In this document: in pieces, positions 1 to 7,520 of the stretch | Numbering within the stretch: the first letter of the stretch is position 1 | How the letters are laid out: each line of letters opens with the position of its first letter | Assembly (NCBI RefSeq): GCF_000429945.1 | Contig: NZ_AUCV01000001.1 | Coordinates: 186,001-250,000 of the forward strand | Reading direction: 5' to 3' | Source of the DNA: Desulfogranum japonicum DSM 18378 | GTDB lineage: Bacteria; Desulfobacterota; Desulfobulbia; Desulfobulbales; Desulfobulbaceae | Length of the DNA stretch: 64,000 nt | The notes under the pieces: model-generated | Databases searched by the model: none | What the model was told of the DNA's origin: nothing | What the model saw: only the letters and a program-made list of their open reading frames with translations | Translations under genes and position numbers: made by a program

Positions 1-465
1 GCCTTTGATACTGGTCTTGATGAAATAGACAATCAGCATAAGCAACTGATTCAATATCTTAATGACCTCACCCAAGCCATGGATGATCAAGATACCCTTG
101 CGGTGAAAGGAGTGATAACAGGTATTGTTGATTATACTTTGTCCCATTTTGCATTTGAAGAAACCTTGATGATGGAAGCGAAATATCCTTATGCCAAAGC
201 TCATAAAAGTGTTCATGAGATGTTTATCAAGAGAGTTTCAAAATTCCAAAATCGCCTTGAATCCGGAGAAGATATTAAAGAGGAGTTGCACGGCGTACTG
301 AAAGGATGGCTTATTCAGCATATTCAGCGCGATGATGCGGCCTATGTAAAAACCTTGAAAGGGTATATAGAGCAGATAAATGCGAAAGAAGATGCTGATA
401 ATGGTGCTGTCGTGAAGAAGCGGAATGGCTGGTTAGGCCGTTTGGCAGGAAAATATTTTGGTTAG
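1..465 (+). CDS. Bacteriohemerythrin, 5'-truncated by the window edge
   Basis: Reading frame 1 is open from the first base, so the gene begins before the window; the ATG at 79 is internal. The visible 154 residues carry the hemerythrin di-iron ligand pattern: a His in DNQHKQL, a His and Glu in LSHFAFEE, two His in AHKSVHEMF, and a His plus Asp in QHIQRDD. These proteins bind O2 reversibly at a non-heme di-iron site in a four-helix bundle and act in oxygen storage, sensing or delivery to oxidases in anaerobes and microaerophiles. The C terminus has a short basic extension (KKRNGWLGRLAGKYFG) beyond the bundle. No sensory or methyl-accepting domain follows, so this is either a stand-alone protein or the C-terminal domain of a longer one; the missing 5' end leaves that open. 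A repeat-filled intergenic region follows. Confidence 0.9.
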   Translation, partial: AFDTGLDEIDNQHKQLIQYLNDLTQAMDDQDTLAVKGVITGIVDYTLSHFAFEETLMMEAKYPYAKAHKSVHEMFIKRVSKFQNRLESGEDIKEELHGVLKGWLIQHIQRDDAAYVKTLKGYIEQINAKEDADNGAVVKKRNGWLGRLAGKYFG

Positions 466-797
466 TGCCTGTACATTAATGGTCTTTTCGCCCGCCCGAT
501 TGCTGTATCGTCTTCAAAATGTATCCTCAAAATATCAGCGTAAGTGGTCACAGGCTAACCATATTTGCATATTCGTAATTGCCTGAATAGATAGGCTAAC
601 GGAGTCTACGCTTACCTGCGAAGAATATCCCTTGCATAAATCTGGAACACCTGAAATCACGTACAATTAAGGTACAGGTGAATACAAGCGGTTGTATACC
701 CCGTCATTAGGTACATATCAGCTATATGCCTGCGGTAAAATTTTGAAGATACCTAGCTCTCGAAAGAAAATCTTCATTCATGGGCAGGCATTGGCTA
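466..797. repeat. MITE-like palindromic repeat (family B, copy 1), interrupted
   Basis: The left end (TGCCTGTACATTAATGGTC, near 470) and the right end (reverse complement of GGGCAGGCATT near 780-793) form imperfect terminal inverted repeats. Both halves align by eye with the uninterrupted copy at 7188-7327. The halves are separated by about 175 bp that is absent from the second copy, and the 8-base word ATATCAGC occurs on both sides of that segment. There is no coding potential. This looks like a non-autonomous element (MITE) or an intergenic repeat unit. Confidence 0.6.
540..714. repeat. Nested repeat (family C, copy 1) inside family B copy
   Basis: This segment sits between two copies of ATATCAGC (532-539 and 715-722), as expected for an insertion with an 8-bp target duplication. 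Its left end GTAAGTGGTCACAGG and the reverse complement of its right end (GTACCTAATGACGGGG) resemble each other and the ends of similar segments at 7327-7484 and 9666-9845. An internal stretch (AGGCTAACGGAGTCTACGCTT at about 592-612) recurs in inverted orientation near 9750 with one mismatch. No protein-coding frame was seen. Confidence 0.55.
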
Positions 798-914
798 ACA
801 AAATTCGTTGTGTTCATACATGGCAGTAATTACCATGATATGTTGTTTGCACGCAATTTTTTCCACCTGAAAGAGGCAGTGATAATAAGAACACTCGTTG
901 CCTGAAAAATACGC

Positions 915-942
915 TTGACTTATACTCTCTCAGCGCTATGCT
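915..942 (+). promoter_or_regulatory. Candidate sigma-70 promoter for the riboswitch-ribB transcript
   Basis: TTGACT at 915-920 and TATGCT at 937-942 are separated by 16 bases. It lies about 110 bases upstream of the FMN riboswitch and points toward ribB. This is consensus matching only. The hairpin just downstream (952-988) argues for some caution. Confidence 0.4.
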
Positions 943-951
943 GATAAACGG

Positions 952-988
952 AAAAAATGCTGGAATCGTACTGCTTCAGCACTTTTTT
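952..988 (+). terminator. Hairpin flanked by A and T runs, possible terminator
   Basis: A run of six A, a stem TGCTG(G)AA / TTCAGCA with a 9-base loop, and a run of six T give an intrinsic-terminator shape readable on either strand. It lies between the repeat region and the FMN riboswitch. It might stop transcription arriving from upstream, or be the 5' hairpin of the ribB leader if the promoter at 915-942 is real. Confidence 0.35.
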
Positions 989-1049
989 GTGTAAGAAATT
1001 CGCGTGCTGTGTTTCACAATCCATGCCATTGAAATGCAACCACGTATTT

Positions 1050-1203
1050 TATTCTCAGGGCGGGGTGAAATTCCCCACCGGCGGTGAATGGGTTTACCTT
1101 GAACGGCAACTCCATAAGCCCGCGAGCGCCTGTGGTACGACAGGGTCAAGCAGATTCCAGTGAAATTCTGGAGCCGACGGTTATAGTCCGGATGAGAGAG
1201 AAA
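1050..1203 (+). promoter_or_regulatory. FMN riboswitch (RFN element)
   Basis: All hallmark segments are present in order: AGGGCGGGGTGAAATTCCCC and ACCGGCGGT (1058-1085), GCCCGCGAGCG (1118-1128), a GGTCA-AGCAGAT block followed by a GTGAAATTC segment, GCCGACGGTTATAGTCCGG, and GATGAGAGA (to about 1199). The FMN-bound aptamer lowers expression of downstream riboflavin genes. Here the only downstream gene is ribB. The 165 bases between aptamer and gene contain two hairpins (GGCTCC-CTAT-GGAGCC at 1218-1233 and CTCCAGGAA/TTCCTGGAG at 1250-1270), neither followed by a clear T run. Control of translation initiation is therefore as likely as termination. Confidence 0.95.
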
Positions 1204-1367
1204 TGAATATATTACAGGCTCCCTATGGAGCCAAAAATAATCGTATGTACTCCAGGAATCCTTCCTGGAGGCTGTCGATTTATGTTCGTCACGCATTCCG
1301 GTTTTACCAGGCGTCGTGCATTCTTTCTCTTTGCCCTGATTCATGTACCGTATAAGGAGTAGATACC

Positions 1368-2021
1368 ATGAATCAGTCTCCCCTCACTCAATTTGGAAAA
1401 AATTCTCAAGAACGCGTTTCCCGCGCACTGACTGTTTTGCAGGCAGGCGGTGGTGTTTTGCTGGTTGATGATGAAGACCGCGAAAATGAAGTGGATCTCA
1501 TTTATTCGACTGATCACCTCACTGTTCCACAGATGGCGTTTATGATTCGCCAATGTAGCGGCATAGTTTGTCTCTGCCTGACCGATGATGATATTGATCG
1601 GCTACAACTTCCGCCAATGGTGGACAACAATACAAGCCAGAATCAAACCGCCTTCACTATCTCCATTGAGGCTAAACAAGGCGTGACAACAGGGGTTTCC
1701 GCCTCCGACCGTTGGACCACTATTAAAACTGCGGTGAACCCTCAAGGTGTTCCGGAGGATCTCAGCCATCCAGGACATGTTTTTCCTTTAAAAGCTGATG
1801 TCAAAGGTGTGCTTGGACGAAGAGGACATACCGAAGGTACAATTGATCTCATGAAATTAGCAGGTCTCAATCCCTCAGGTATACTTTGTGAAGTGACAAG
1901 GGAGGACGGAACCATGGCACGTCTGGCAGATATGCCTGATTTTGCTAATCTCTATGAATTGCCTGTTCTAAGCATAGAGGATATTGTGAAGTACAGAACC
2001 TATGGAGCTGTTGAACAGTAA
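1368..2021 (+). CDS. ribB: 3,4-dihydroxy-2-butanone 4-phosphate synthase
   Basis: This enzyme converts ribulose 5-phosphate to 3,4-dihydroxy-2-butanone 4-phosphate plus formate, supplying the four-carbon unit of riboflavin. The 217-residue length equals that of stand-alone RibB of the E. coli type, with no C-terminal GTP cyclohydrolase II domain. Signature segments are the acidic [11 protein letters not shown] active-site loop (residues about 33-43), the [11 protein letters not shown] stretch, and SHPGHVFPL with the [13 protein letters not shown] helix. The ATG follows AAGGAG with good spacing. The gene is monocistronic: an FMN riboswitch lies upstream and a strong bidirectional terminator follows directly. 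It is therefore probably repressed when FMN is abundant. Nothing unusual was seen in the coding sequence. Confidence 0.97.
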   Translation: MNQSPLTQFGKNSQERVSRALTVLQAGGGVLLVDDEDRENEVDLIYSTDHLTVPQMAFMIRQCSGIVCLCLTDDDIDRLQLPPMVDNNTSQNQTAFTISIEAKQGVTTGVSASDRWTTIKTAVNPQGVPEDLSHPGHVFPLKADVKGVLGRRGHTEGTIDLMKLAGLNPSGILCEVTREDGTMARLADMPDFANLYELPVLSIEDIVKYRTYGAVEQ

Positions 2022-2025
2022 GGGC

Positions 2026-2064
2026 TAAAAAACCTGGGAGCATATGATTGCTCCCAGGTTTTTA
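2026..2064 (+). terminator. Strong intrinsic terminator after ribB (probably bidirectional)
   Basis: Stem CCTGGGAGC / GCTCCCAGG with a 7-base loop is preceded by six A and followed by five T, starting 5 bases past the ribB stop. The symmetry would also let it stop transcripts coming from aspS on the minus strand. Confidence 0.9.
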
Positions 2065-2165
2065 GGGAGAAAGATACTGCTAATTGTGCATATGTGAAGC
2101 ACTCGTAACCGTTTCCCATTTTGGTGGCCTGTTATCAGACCTTGATGAACGGTTGCCTGGGTTGT

Positions 2166-3950
2166 TTATTTTTCTTTCCAGTCCGGTCTGAGGTGCAGTT
2201 CCGTTAATTGTTTCCTGGCAACCGAAGCGGGTGCTTCTGTAAGCGGACAGGTGGCTTTTTGGGTTTTGGGGAAAGCGATAACGTCGCGAATGGAACTGGA
2301 ACCTGTGAGAATCATGATAAGGCGATCCACACCAAAGGCGATTCCTCCATGTGGTGGTGCGCCGAATTTCAGTGCCTGCAGCAGGAATCCAAATTTTTCT
2401 TCTGCCTCTTCCTGATCGATACCCAAGGCTTTGAATACTTTTTCCTGTACTTCAGGATTGTGAATACGGATGGACCCACCACCGATTTCGTTGCCGTTCA
2501 GGACGAGGTCATAAGCGCGGCTTTTTACCTGTTCTGGAGCTGTTTCGAGCAAGTCAAGCTGATCCTCGTAGGGAGCAGTAAACGGGTGATGAACAGCGGT
2601 GTAGCGTTTGGCATCTTCATCATATTCAAACATGGGGAAGTCTGTAATCCAGAGGAAGTCATAGGTTCCTTCCTCAATCAGATTCAGCCTGCGGGCCAAT
2701 TCCAGGCGTAGTTCAGCCAGTACCTGGTGTACGGTTGAAGACTTGTCTGCGCCAAAGAGAATCAGGTCACCTGGCTGAGCGTCCAGAGCCTGCTGCATGG
2801 CCGCAATTTCCTGCTCACTGAAAAATTTGGTGATCGGTGATTGCCATTCCTCTTCTTTGATTTTAATCCAGGCCATTCCTCTGGCTCCAAAGCGACCGGC
2901 ATATTCGGTCAGGTCGTCCAGATCTTTTCTGGAAAAGCCTGCACACCCCTTGGCGTTTATGGCTTTTACCACTCCGCCACTTTCAAGAACAGTGTTGAAT
3001 ACCTTAAAACCACAGCCTTTCAGGACGTCGCTCAGGTCTATCAGTTCCAGGCCGAAACGGGTATCAGGGCGATCCGTACCGAACCTGCGCATGGCTTCAT
3101 CGTAGGTCATCCGCGCAAATGGTGCTGAGAGTGTCAGGTCGATGGTTTCCTTGAAAAGGGCCGATATCATGCCTTCAACCAAATGTATGATATCGTCTTC
3201 TCCCATGAAGCTCAGCTCCATATCAATTTGGGTGAATTCTGGCTGGCGATCGGCTCGCAGGTCTTCGTCCCGGAAACACTTTACGATCTGGTAATATCGG
3301 TCCATCCCGGACATCATCAGAATCTGTTTAAAGAGCTGTGGAGATTGTGGAAGCGCATAAAATTTACCTGCATTAACCCGACTGGGTACCAGATAGTCGC
3401 GCGCACCTTCAGGTGTAGATCTGGTAAGCATAGGCGTTTCGATTTCCAGGAATTGGCTGGCGTTCAAGTATGAACGAACAGCTTGCAATGCCTGGTGACG
3501 CATGACAAGGTTGTTGGCAACCTCTGGCCTGCGTAGATCCAGATAACGATATTGCAGGCGAAGTGAATCTGATACATCGCACTCTTCGTCAATGGGAAAA
3601 GGCGGTGTCTCGCTGGTATTGAGAATGCGAAGTTCATCCACCAGAATTTCAATGGTGCCGGTTTTGAGCTTAGGGTTTTCCATCTCGCCAGGGCGTTTTT
3701 CCACTTTGCCTTTAATCGCCAGAACCCATTCGCTGCGCAATTGGTGTGCTTTGGTGTGCACATCAGGATTAACTTCAGGATTGAATACCACCTGGGTTAT
3801 ACCCCAGCGGTCCCGTAGGTCTATGAATATGACACCGCCATGATCTCTGCGGCGCAATACCCAACCCATTAGGGTGACTTCCTGGCCGAGTGCGGTCTCA
3901 TTGAGTTCGTTACAGTTATGCGTGCGTCGAAGCACTCCCATTGATTCCAT
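2166..3950 (-). CDS. aspS: Aspartyl-tRNA synthetase
   Basis: This class II synthetase charges tRNA-Asp (and possibly tRNA-Asn). From the ATG at 3950 it is 594 residues, close to the bacterial norm of about 590. The order is an N-terminal OB-fold anticodon-binding domain (GWVLRRRDHGGVIFIDLRDR), the class II core with QSPQLFKQ and FRDEDLRADRQPEF (motif 2), an inserted GAD-type domain, and motif 3 (GIAFGVDRLIM) near the C terminus. An in-frame GTG lies four codons upstream (3962). GGAG (complement of 3956-3959) sits seven bases before the ATG at 3950, which is why the shorter start is preferred. Upstream on the same strand lie a terminator-like hairpin and, beyond a MITE-like repeat, hisS. The presence of the GAD insertion marks it as the bacterial-type enzyme. 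Confidence 0.97.
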   Translation of the reverse strand: MESMGVLRRTHNCNELNETALGQEVTLMGWVLRRRDHGGVIFIDLRDRWGITQVVFNPEVNPDVHTKAHQLRSEWVLAIKGKVEKRPGEMENPKLKTGTIEILVDELRILNTSETPPFPIDEECDVSDSLRLQYRYLDLRRPEVANNLVMRHQALQAVRSYLNASQFLEIETPMLTRSTPEGARDYLVPSRVNAGKFYALPQSPQLFKQILMMSGMDRYYQIVKCFRDEDLRADRQPEFTQIDMELSFMGEDDIIHLVEGMISALFKETIDLTLSAPFARMTYDEAMRRFGTDRPDTRFGLELIDLSDVLKGCGFKVFNTVLESGGVVKAINAKGCAGFSRKDLDDLTEYAGRFGARGMAWIKIKEEEWQSPITKFFSEQEIAAMQQALDAQPGDLILFGADKSSTVHQVLAELRLELARRLNLIEEGTYDFLWITDFPMFEYDEDAKRYTAVHHPFTAPYEDQLDLLETAPEQVKSRAYDLVLNGNEIGGGSIRIHNPEVQEKVFKALGIDQEEAEEKFGFLLQALKFGAPPHGGIAFGVDRLIMILTGSSSIRDVIAFPKTQKATCPLTEAPASVARKQLTELHLRPDWKEK

Positions 3951-3991
3951 AATTGTCTCCACGTAAACAGCTGGCTGAATCAGTTCAGCCT

Positions 3992-4043
3992 AAAAAAGAG
4001 GTTCCTAACACCGATTTGGCAAACTCGTATGGGATTAGGAACC
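3992..4043 (-). terminator. Terminator-like hairpin in the aspS leader (attenuator candidate)
   Basis: Read on the minus strand, GGTTCCTAA pairs perfectly with TTAGGAACC across a 26-base loop and is followed by TCTTTTTT. It ends about 40 bases before the aspS start codon. A second perfect hairpin, GGCTGAA-loop-TTCAGCC (3973-3990), follows. It may terminate readthrough from hisS, but its closeness to aspS also fits attenuation. No T-box core (AGGGTGGNACC) was found. Confidence 0.6.
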
Positions 4044-4186
4044 ATTGATCATGCTCGCCGGAATTACGAAATACAATAGCTTCCGGGCGTGCTCTGCATA
4101 AATATTCGTTCGCGCTGGTCCATAACTGATCTTTTCGGGGTTTTCGCTTACCTGCTCTCGAACGAAAGTTCTCATTTCTGGACTGT

Positions 4187-4344
4187 AGGGTCAGGAAAAA
4201 AATAAAGTATCTAATTTTGCTTGTTTCTCAACTCGGTAACGTCGTCGCGTTGATGGCTCAATACGGCCGGAACCATTAACGCGACAACGTTAGCAAACCG
4301 ATATTATACGCAATTTTTGGATATTTATTATTATTCGCGACCCT
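4187..4344. repeat. MITE-like repeat (family A, copy 1) between hisS and aspS
   Basis: This 158-bp segment has terminal inverted repeats beginning AGGGTC and an internal long hairpin (GTAACGTCGTCGCGTT... pairing with ...AACGCGACAACGTTA). It aligns over its whole length with 28052-28213 at roughly 80 percent identity by eye. Its right end overlaps the first base of the hisS stop codon (4344-4346, minus strand), so the element sits immediately 3' of hisS. It has no coding capacity. Confidence 0.8.
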
Positions 4345-5606
4345 TAACGCACAATTTCTGCCAGGACGTTACTCAATTGATCTGTATTTGTATCCAGACC
4401 TATCGGCTGCTGTTCCTGAGTGCTCATGTTACGAATGATACCAGTTTGTTCCAATAATTCGTTGTCTCCGATGATAAGCGTAAAAGAGGCTTTGAAGCGA
4501 TTGGCCTGTTTCATTTGCGCTTTCAGGCTTCTGCCACTGTAATCCATGGCTGCTCGGATACCTTTTTTGCGCAATTTGTGGACAAGGGTTTCACAATAAT
4601 CCATGGACTGAGGACCCAGTGCTGCTAAAAACAGATCCATTTCAGAATCCATATGGGGCCGGTTATTTTGCTGTTCCAGCAACAGGGCCAGACGTTCCAT
4701 GCCCATGGCAAAACCAATTCCAGGCAAGGCCGGCCCTCCAAGTTGTTCAATGAGACCGTCGTACCGACCACCAGCGCCTACAGCAGACTGCGCACCCAGA
4801 TCATCGGTAAGAAACTCAAAAGTAGTTTGAGTGTAATAATCCAATCCTCTAACCATGAAACGGTTGAGGGTATATGTGATTCCCATTCGGTCAAGGGACG
4901 CCTGTACCTGATTAAAATGGCCTTTACAGTTGTCACAGACTTCTTCAAGAAGGGAAGGAGCATCCTTTGCAATTTCGCGGCATGTGCTTTTTTTGCAATC
5001 CAGTACCCGTAACGGATTGGTATACGTTCTTCTTTTGCAGTCTTCACAAAGATCGTCATGTCTGCTTTCGAGAAATGAGACAAGTTTCTGCCTGTATGGC
5101 GGACGGCACTGCGAGCATCCTATGGAATTGATCTCAAGACTGGTTGTAATTCCCAGCTCATCAAGGAGCATCTGGCCCATGCTGATAAGTTCAGCATCTA
5201 TTTGCGGATCCACAGAGCCGATTATTTCTGTGTCGAGTTGGTGAAATTGTCGCTGCCGACCTTTTTGCGGGCGTTCATGGCGAAACATCGGGCCAATGGC
5301 ATAGAGTCTTTGGATCGGTTGCTGAACATGTAGCCCATGCTCAATAAAAGCACGCATTATACCCGCAGTTGCCTCTGGGCGCATGGTGAGACCGGCCTCC
5401 GGAAAAGTGTACATCTCCTTTTCAACGACATCAGTGGCCTCGCCGATGGAGCGGACAAACAGTTCAGTTTTTTCAAGAATAGGAATACGGATTTCGCGTA
5501 AACCAAAGCGTTGAAAGACTTCTCTGGCCTTTTTCTCAATGTGTTGCCAGAGCAGTACGTTCTCTGGGAGGATGTCTTTAAATCCGTTTATTGCTTGTAT
5601 TTTCAA
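4344..5606 (-). CDS. hisS: Histidyl-tRNA synthetase
   Basis: This class II synthetase charges tRNA-His. Its 420 residues are close to the usual length of about 424. Recognisable parts are the N-terminal GFKDILPENVLLWQHIE, motif 2 region MRPEATAGIMRAFIEHG and FRHERPQKGRQRQFHQ, the histidine-specific RGLDYYTQTTFEF, and GGGRYDGLIEQLGG with GFAMGMERL (motif 3), followed by the C-terminal anticodon-binding domain. A Cys-rich stretch CSQCRPPYRQ...CEDCKRR...CDNCKGHF suggests an inserted zinc-binding region like that of many bacterial HisRS. The start is TTG: the complement of 5614-5617 gives GGAG seven bases upstream, and no ATG is better placed. It lies upstream of aspS on the same strand, the common hisS-aspS arrangement, although here a repeat and a terminator-like hairpin separate the two genes. 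Confidence 0.97.
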   Translation of the reverse strand: MKIQAINGFKDILPENVLLWQHIEKKAREVFQRFGLREIRIPILEKTELFVRSIGEATDVVEKEMYTFPEAGLTMRPEATAGIMRAFIEHGLHVQQPIQRLYAIGPMFRHERPQKGRQRQFHQLDTEIIGSVDPQIDAELISMGQMLLDELGITTSLEINSIGCSQCRPPYRQKLVSFLESRHDDLCEDCKRRTYTNPLRVLDCKKSTCREIAKDAPSLLEEVCDNCKGHFNQVQASLDRMGITYTLNRFMVRGLDYYTQTTFEFLTDDLGAQSAVGAGGRYDGLIEQLGGPALPGIGFAMGMERLALLLEQQNNRPHMDSEMDLFLAALGPQSMDYCETLVHKLRKKGIRAAMDYSGRSLKAQMKQANRFKASFTLIIGDNELLEQTGIIRNMSTQEQQPIGLDTNTDQLSNVLAEIVR

Positions 5607-5879
5607 CCAACTACTCCATTCGCAATAGTATGTGCTAGGTAAAATCGTTTTGTATGGCCTTTTTTTATAACGAAAAAAATGAAAATTTAATCGGAAACAG
5701 GGGGAAAAGTCAAGCTGATGTGGCGGAATTTTGGTAAAGTGGCTATAATTATTTTCAGATGAAAGCTTTGTCAGGTTTTACATTTACAACTGACCACAGA
5801 CGATATAGAACAGGAGCGTACAGATAAAGCGTAAAAAATGCTTGATTTGCTTTTTGCCCGTGTCTGCCTGGAAGCGCTG

Positions 5880-6042
5880 TTTTATCTGATTTTGAGGTGT
5901 ACGTAAAAATCCGCAGGTGTGGAGGCTCTGTTCCGGAAGAGAGTGGAGCAGAGTGCTTGACATGGGCCAAGGAACCCCTTTGGAAGGAACTGCCCAGACA
6001 GCCTAATACCTGACAGGGGAGATACCGGAGTTTCAGACAACC
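5880..6042 (+). ncRNA. ssrS: 6S-RNA-like long rod-shaped structured RNA (candidate)
   Basis: There is no credible protein here, but the two ends pair: TCTGA (5885) with TCAGA (6032-6036), GGTGT (5896-5900) with ATACC (6022-6026), and CAGGTGT (5914-5920) with ATACCTG (6006-6012). These leave an open internal bubble between the last two helices. GGCT/AGCC and TTCC/GGAA extend the rod, capped by the small hairpin CCAAGG...CCTTTGG. The GAGGTGTACGT word at the bubble border resembles the GGTGTTCG seen in proteobacterial 6S RNAs. The length of about 160-180 nt also fits. 6S RNA binds sigma-70 RNA polymerase by mimicking an open promoter. The exact ends and the strand are inferred. Confidence 0.5.
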
Positions 6043-6161
6043 CATTCGTAGATCACGCTTGCTTCGGGCTCTACATGCCCGGTCTGGCGCAATGAACTTG
6101 CTTTCACTGTTCCTCCTGAAATTCCACGATCAGAGAAATAGATACATACAACGAGAATTGA

Positions 6162-7148
6162 ATGAAATTACCAGAATTAAAAATAGGATCATTTATAGCA
6201 AAAATACCGATCATTCAGGGGGGAATGTCTGTACGCGTGTCAACGTCCGCTCTTGCTGTTCCTGTCGCTGAGTGCGGAGGTATTGGAACTATTGGTGGGT
6301 CTGGCCTTCCCGTTGAGGAGTTACAAGCAGATATCCGTAAGGCAAAAACAGAAACTGATGGCGTCATAGCGGTAAATATCATGTACGCCATGAAAGATTT
6401 CTATGAGCTGGTGATGGGATCCATTGAGGCCGGAGCGGATATGATTATCACCGGTGCCGGTTTTTCCCGGGATATTTTTAAGATTGGGAAAAAATACAAC
6501 ATTCCTATTGTTTCCATTGTGTCTTCCCCAAATTTTGCAAAGCTTGCAGAAAAGCTGGGTGCTGCTGCGATTATCTGTGAGGCAACGGAAGCTGGCGGCC
6601 ACCTTGGCACGGAAAAGAAGCTGCGCGATCTGTTCCCTTCTATCAGAAAGGTCGTATCCAAGGTGCCGCTTATTGCTGCCGGTGGCATAACCGATGGCTA
6701 TGAAATGGCTGAAATGATGGACAAATACGGTGCCGATGGCGTGCAGATTGCCTCCCGTTTTGTGTTAAGCAAGGAGTGCTCGGTTTCTCAGAAATTTAAA
6801 GAAGCATTTCTCAACGCCAAGAAAGAAGATATTGTTTTGGTTGAGTCTCCGGTGGGAATGCCTGGACGTGCTATCAAAACACAGTTTATTGAAAAAATGG
6901 AGAAAGGCGCTGAAGATTTGATGGGAACATGTCTCTTCCAGTGTCTGAAAAAATGCAGTTATAAGTACTGCATTAATGACAGATTAATGAAGGCCCATGA
7001 TGGCGATGTCGATAATGGACTGGTTTTCGCTGGAGCCAATACGTACAAAATGAATGAAATTCTTCCTGTTCGGGAAATTTTTGACCGTTTTGTGAAAGCG
7101 GCTGAATCTGTTTACAAGGAAAATAGAAATGTGCAGTCCGTGGGGTAA
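6162..7148 (+). CDS. Nitronate monooxygenase family flavin enzyme
   Basis: This 328-residue TIM-barrel FMN protein belongs to the nitronate monooxygenase / 2-nitropropane dioxygenase / FabK superfamily. Evidence is the N-terminal IIQGGMSVRVSTSALA (substrate and FMN loop), ECGGIGTIGGSGL, the GADMIITGAGF barrel strand, EATEAGGHLGTEKKL (catalytic His region), and the phosphate-binding AAGGITDGYEMAEMMDKYGADGVQIASRF. The C-terminal part has a cluster of cysteines (CLFQCLKKCSYKYC), common in a bacterial subgroup of this family. Members oxidise nitronates or reduce enoyl thioesters with NAD(P)H; the substrate cannot be told here. It stands alone, downstream of the 6S-like RNA, and ends before a run of short repeats. 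Confidence 0.85.
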   Translation: MKLPELKIGSFIAKIPIIQGGMSVRVSTSALAVPVAECGGIGTIGGSGLPVEELQADIRKAKTETDGVIAVNIMYAMKDFYELVMGSIEAGADMIITGAGFSRDIFKIGKKYNIPIVSIVSSPNFAKLAEKLGAAAIICEATEAGGHLGTEKKLRDLFPSIRKVVSKVPLIAAGGITDGYEMAEMMDKYGADGVQIASRFVLSKECSVSQKFKEAFLNAKKEDIVLVESPVGMPGRAIKTQFIEKMEKGAEDLMGTCLFQCLKKCSYKYCINDRLMKAHDGDVDNGLVFAGANTYKMNEILPVREIFDRFVKAAESVYKENRNVQSVG

Positions 7149-7187
7149 GGGGGCTCTCCTTCCTCCACGCGTGTTAACTGTTAACTG

Positions 7188-7327
7188 GTGACTGCCCATA
7201 AATAGTCTTTTTGCTTAGTTTTTGCGTTATGTTTACAATTTTATCATTTAAATATCAGCTAGATGTTTGTGGTGAAGTGTATCGCATACCTTAAACTTGA
7301 ACAAAAAACTCATTTATGGACAGGCAC
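7188..7327. repeat. MITE-like palindromic repeat (family B, copy 2, uninterrupted)
   Basis: The left end GACTGCCCATAAATAGTCTT and the reverse complement of the right end (GTGCCTGTCCATAAATGAGT) are imperfect inverted repeats about 25 bases long. The interior contains ATATCAGCTAGATG, the position at which copy 1 (466-797) is split by an insertion. It lies downstream of the nitronate monooxygenase gene and abuts a family C repeat. Confidence 0.65.
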
Positions 7328-7484
7328 TAACTGATCACGGGGTATATAACAGCTTGGTATTTACCTTTGAATTGTAACTGGTCACAGCTGCTTCAGGTTT
7401 GGATAAGCACTGTTTTTCATTATAGTATTAATCTATGTGGAAAGCCGCGATTATCCAAGGGTGAAGTGCTTGTGATCAGTTACC
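7327..7484. repeat. Dispersed repeat (family C, copy 2)
   Basis: It starts CTAACTGATCACGGGGTATA and ends with a segment whose reverse complement is GGTAACTGATCACAAGC, so the termini are inverted repeats. An internal GTAACTGGTCACAGC repeats the motif. It resembles 540-714 and 9666-9845. It ends about 35 bases before pcnB, so it could carry regulatory signals for that gene. Confidence 0.5.
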
Positions 7485-7520
7485 GTGTAAACTGCGGGCT
7501 GAAATGTAGAAGATAGTAAA

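Noticed and set aside
976-1344. Open frame of 122 codons on the minus strand over the FMN riboswitch
   Set aside because: It is antisense to a clear riboswitch and has no recognisable product.
3951-4186. T-box riboswitch in the aspS leader
   Set aside because: The terminator-like hairpin prompted the check, but the T-box core AGGGTGGNACC and Stem I motifs were not seen.
5755-6045. Open frame of 96 codons on the minus strand
   Set aside because: It overlaps the rod-shaped RNA candidate, and its translation looks like chance, with no ribosome binding site.
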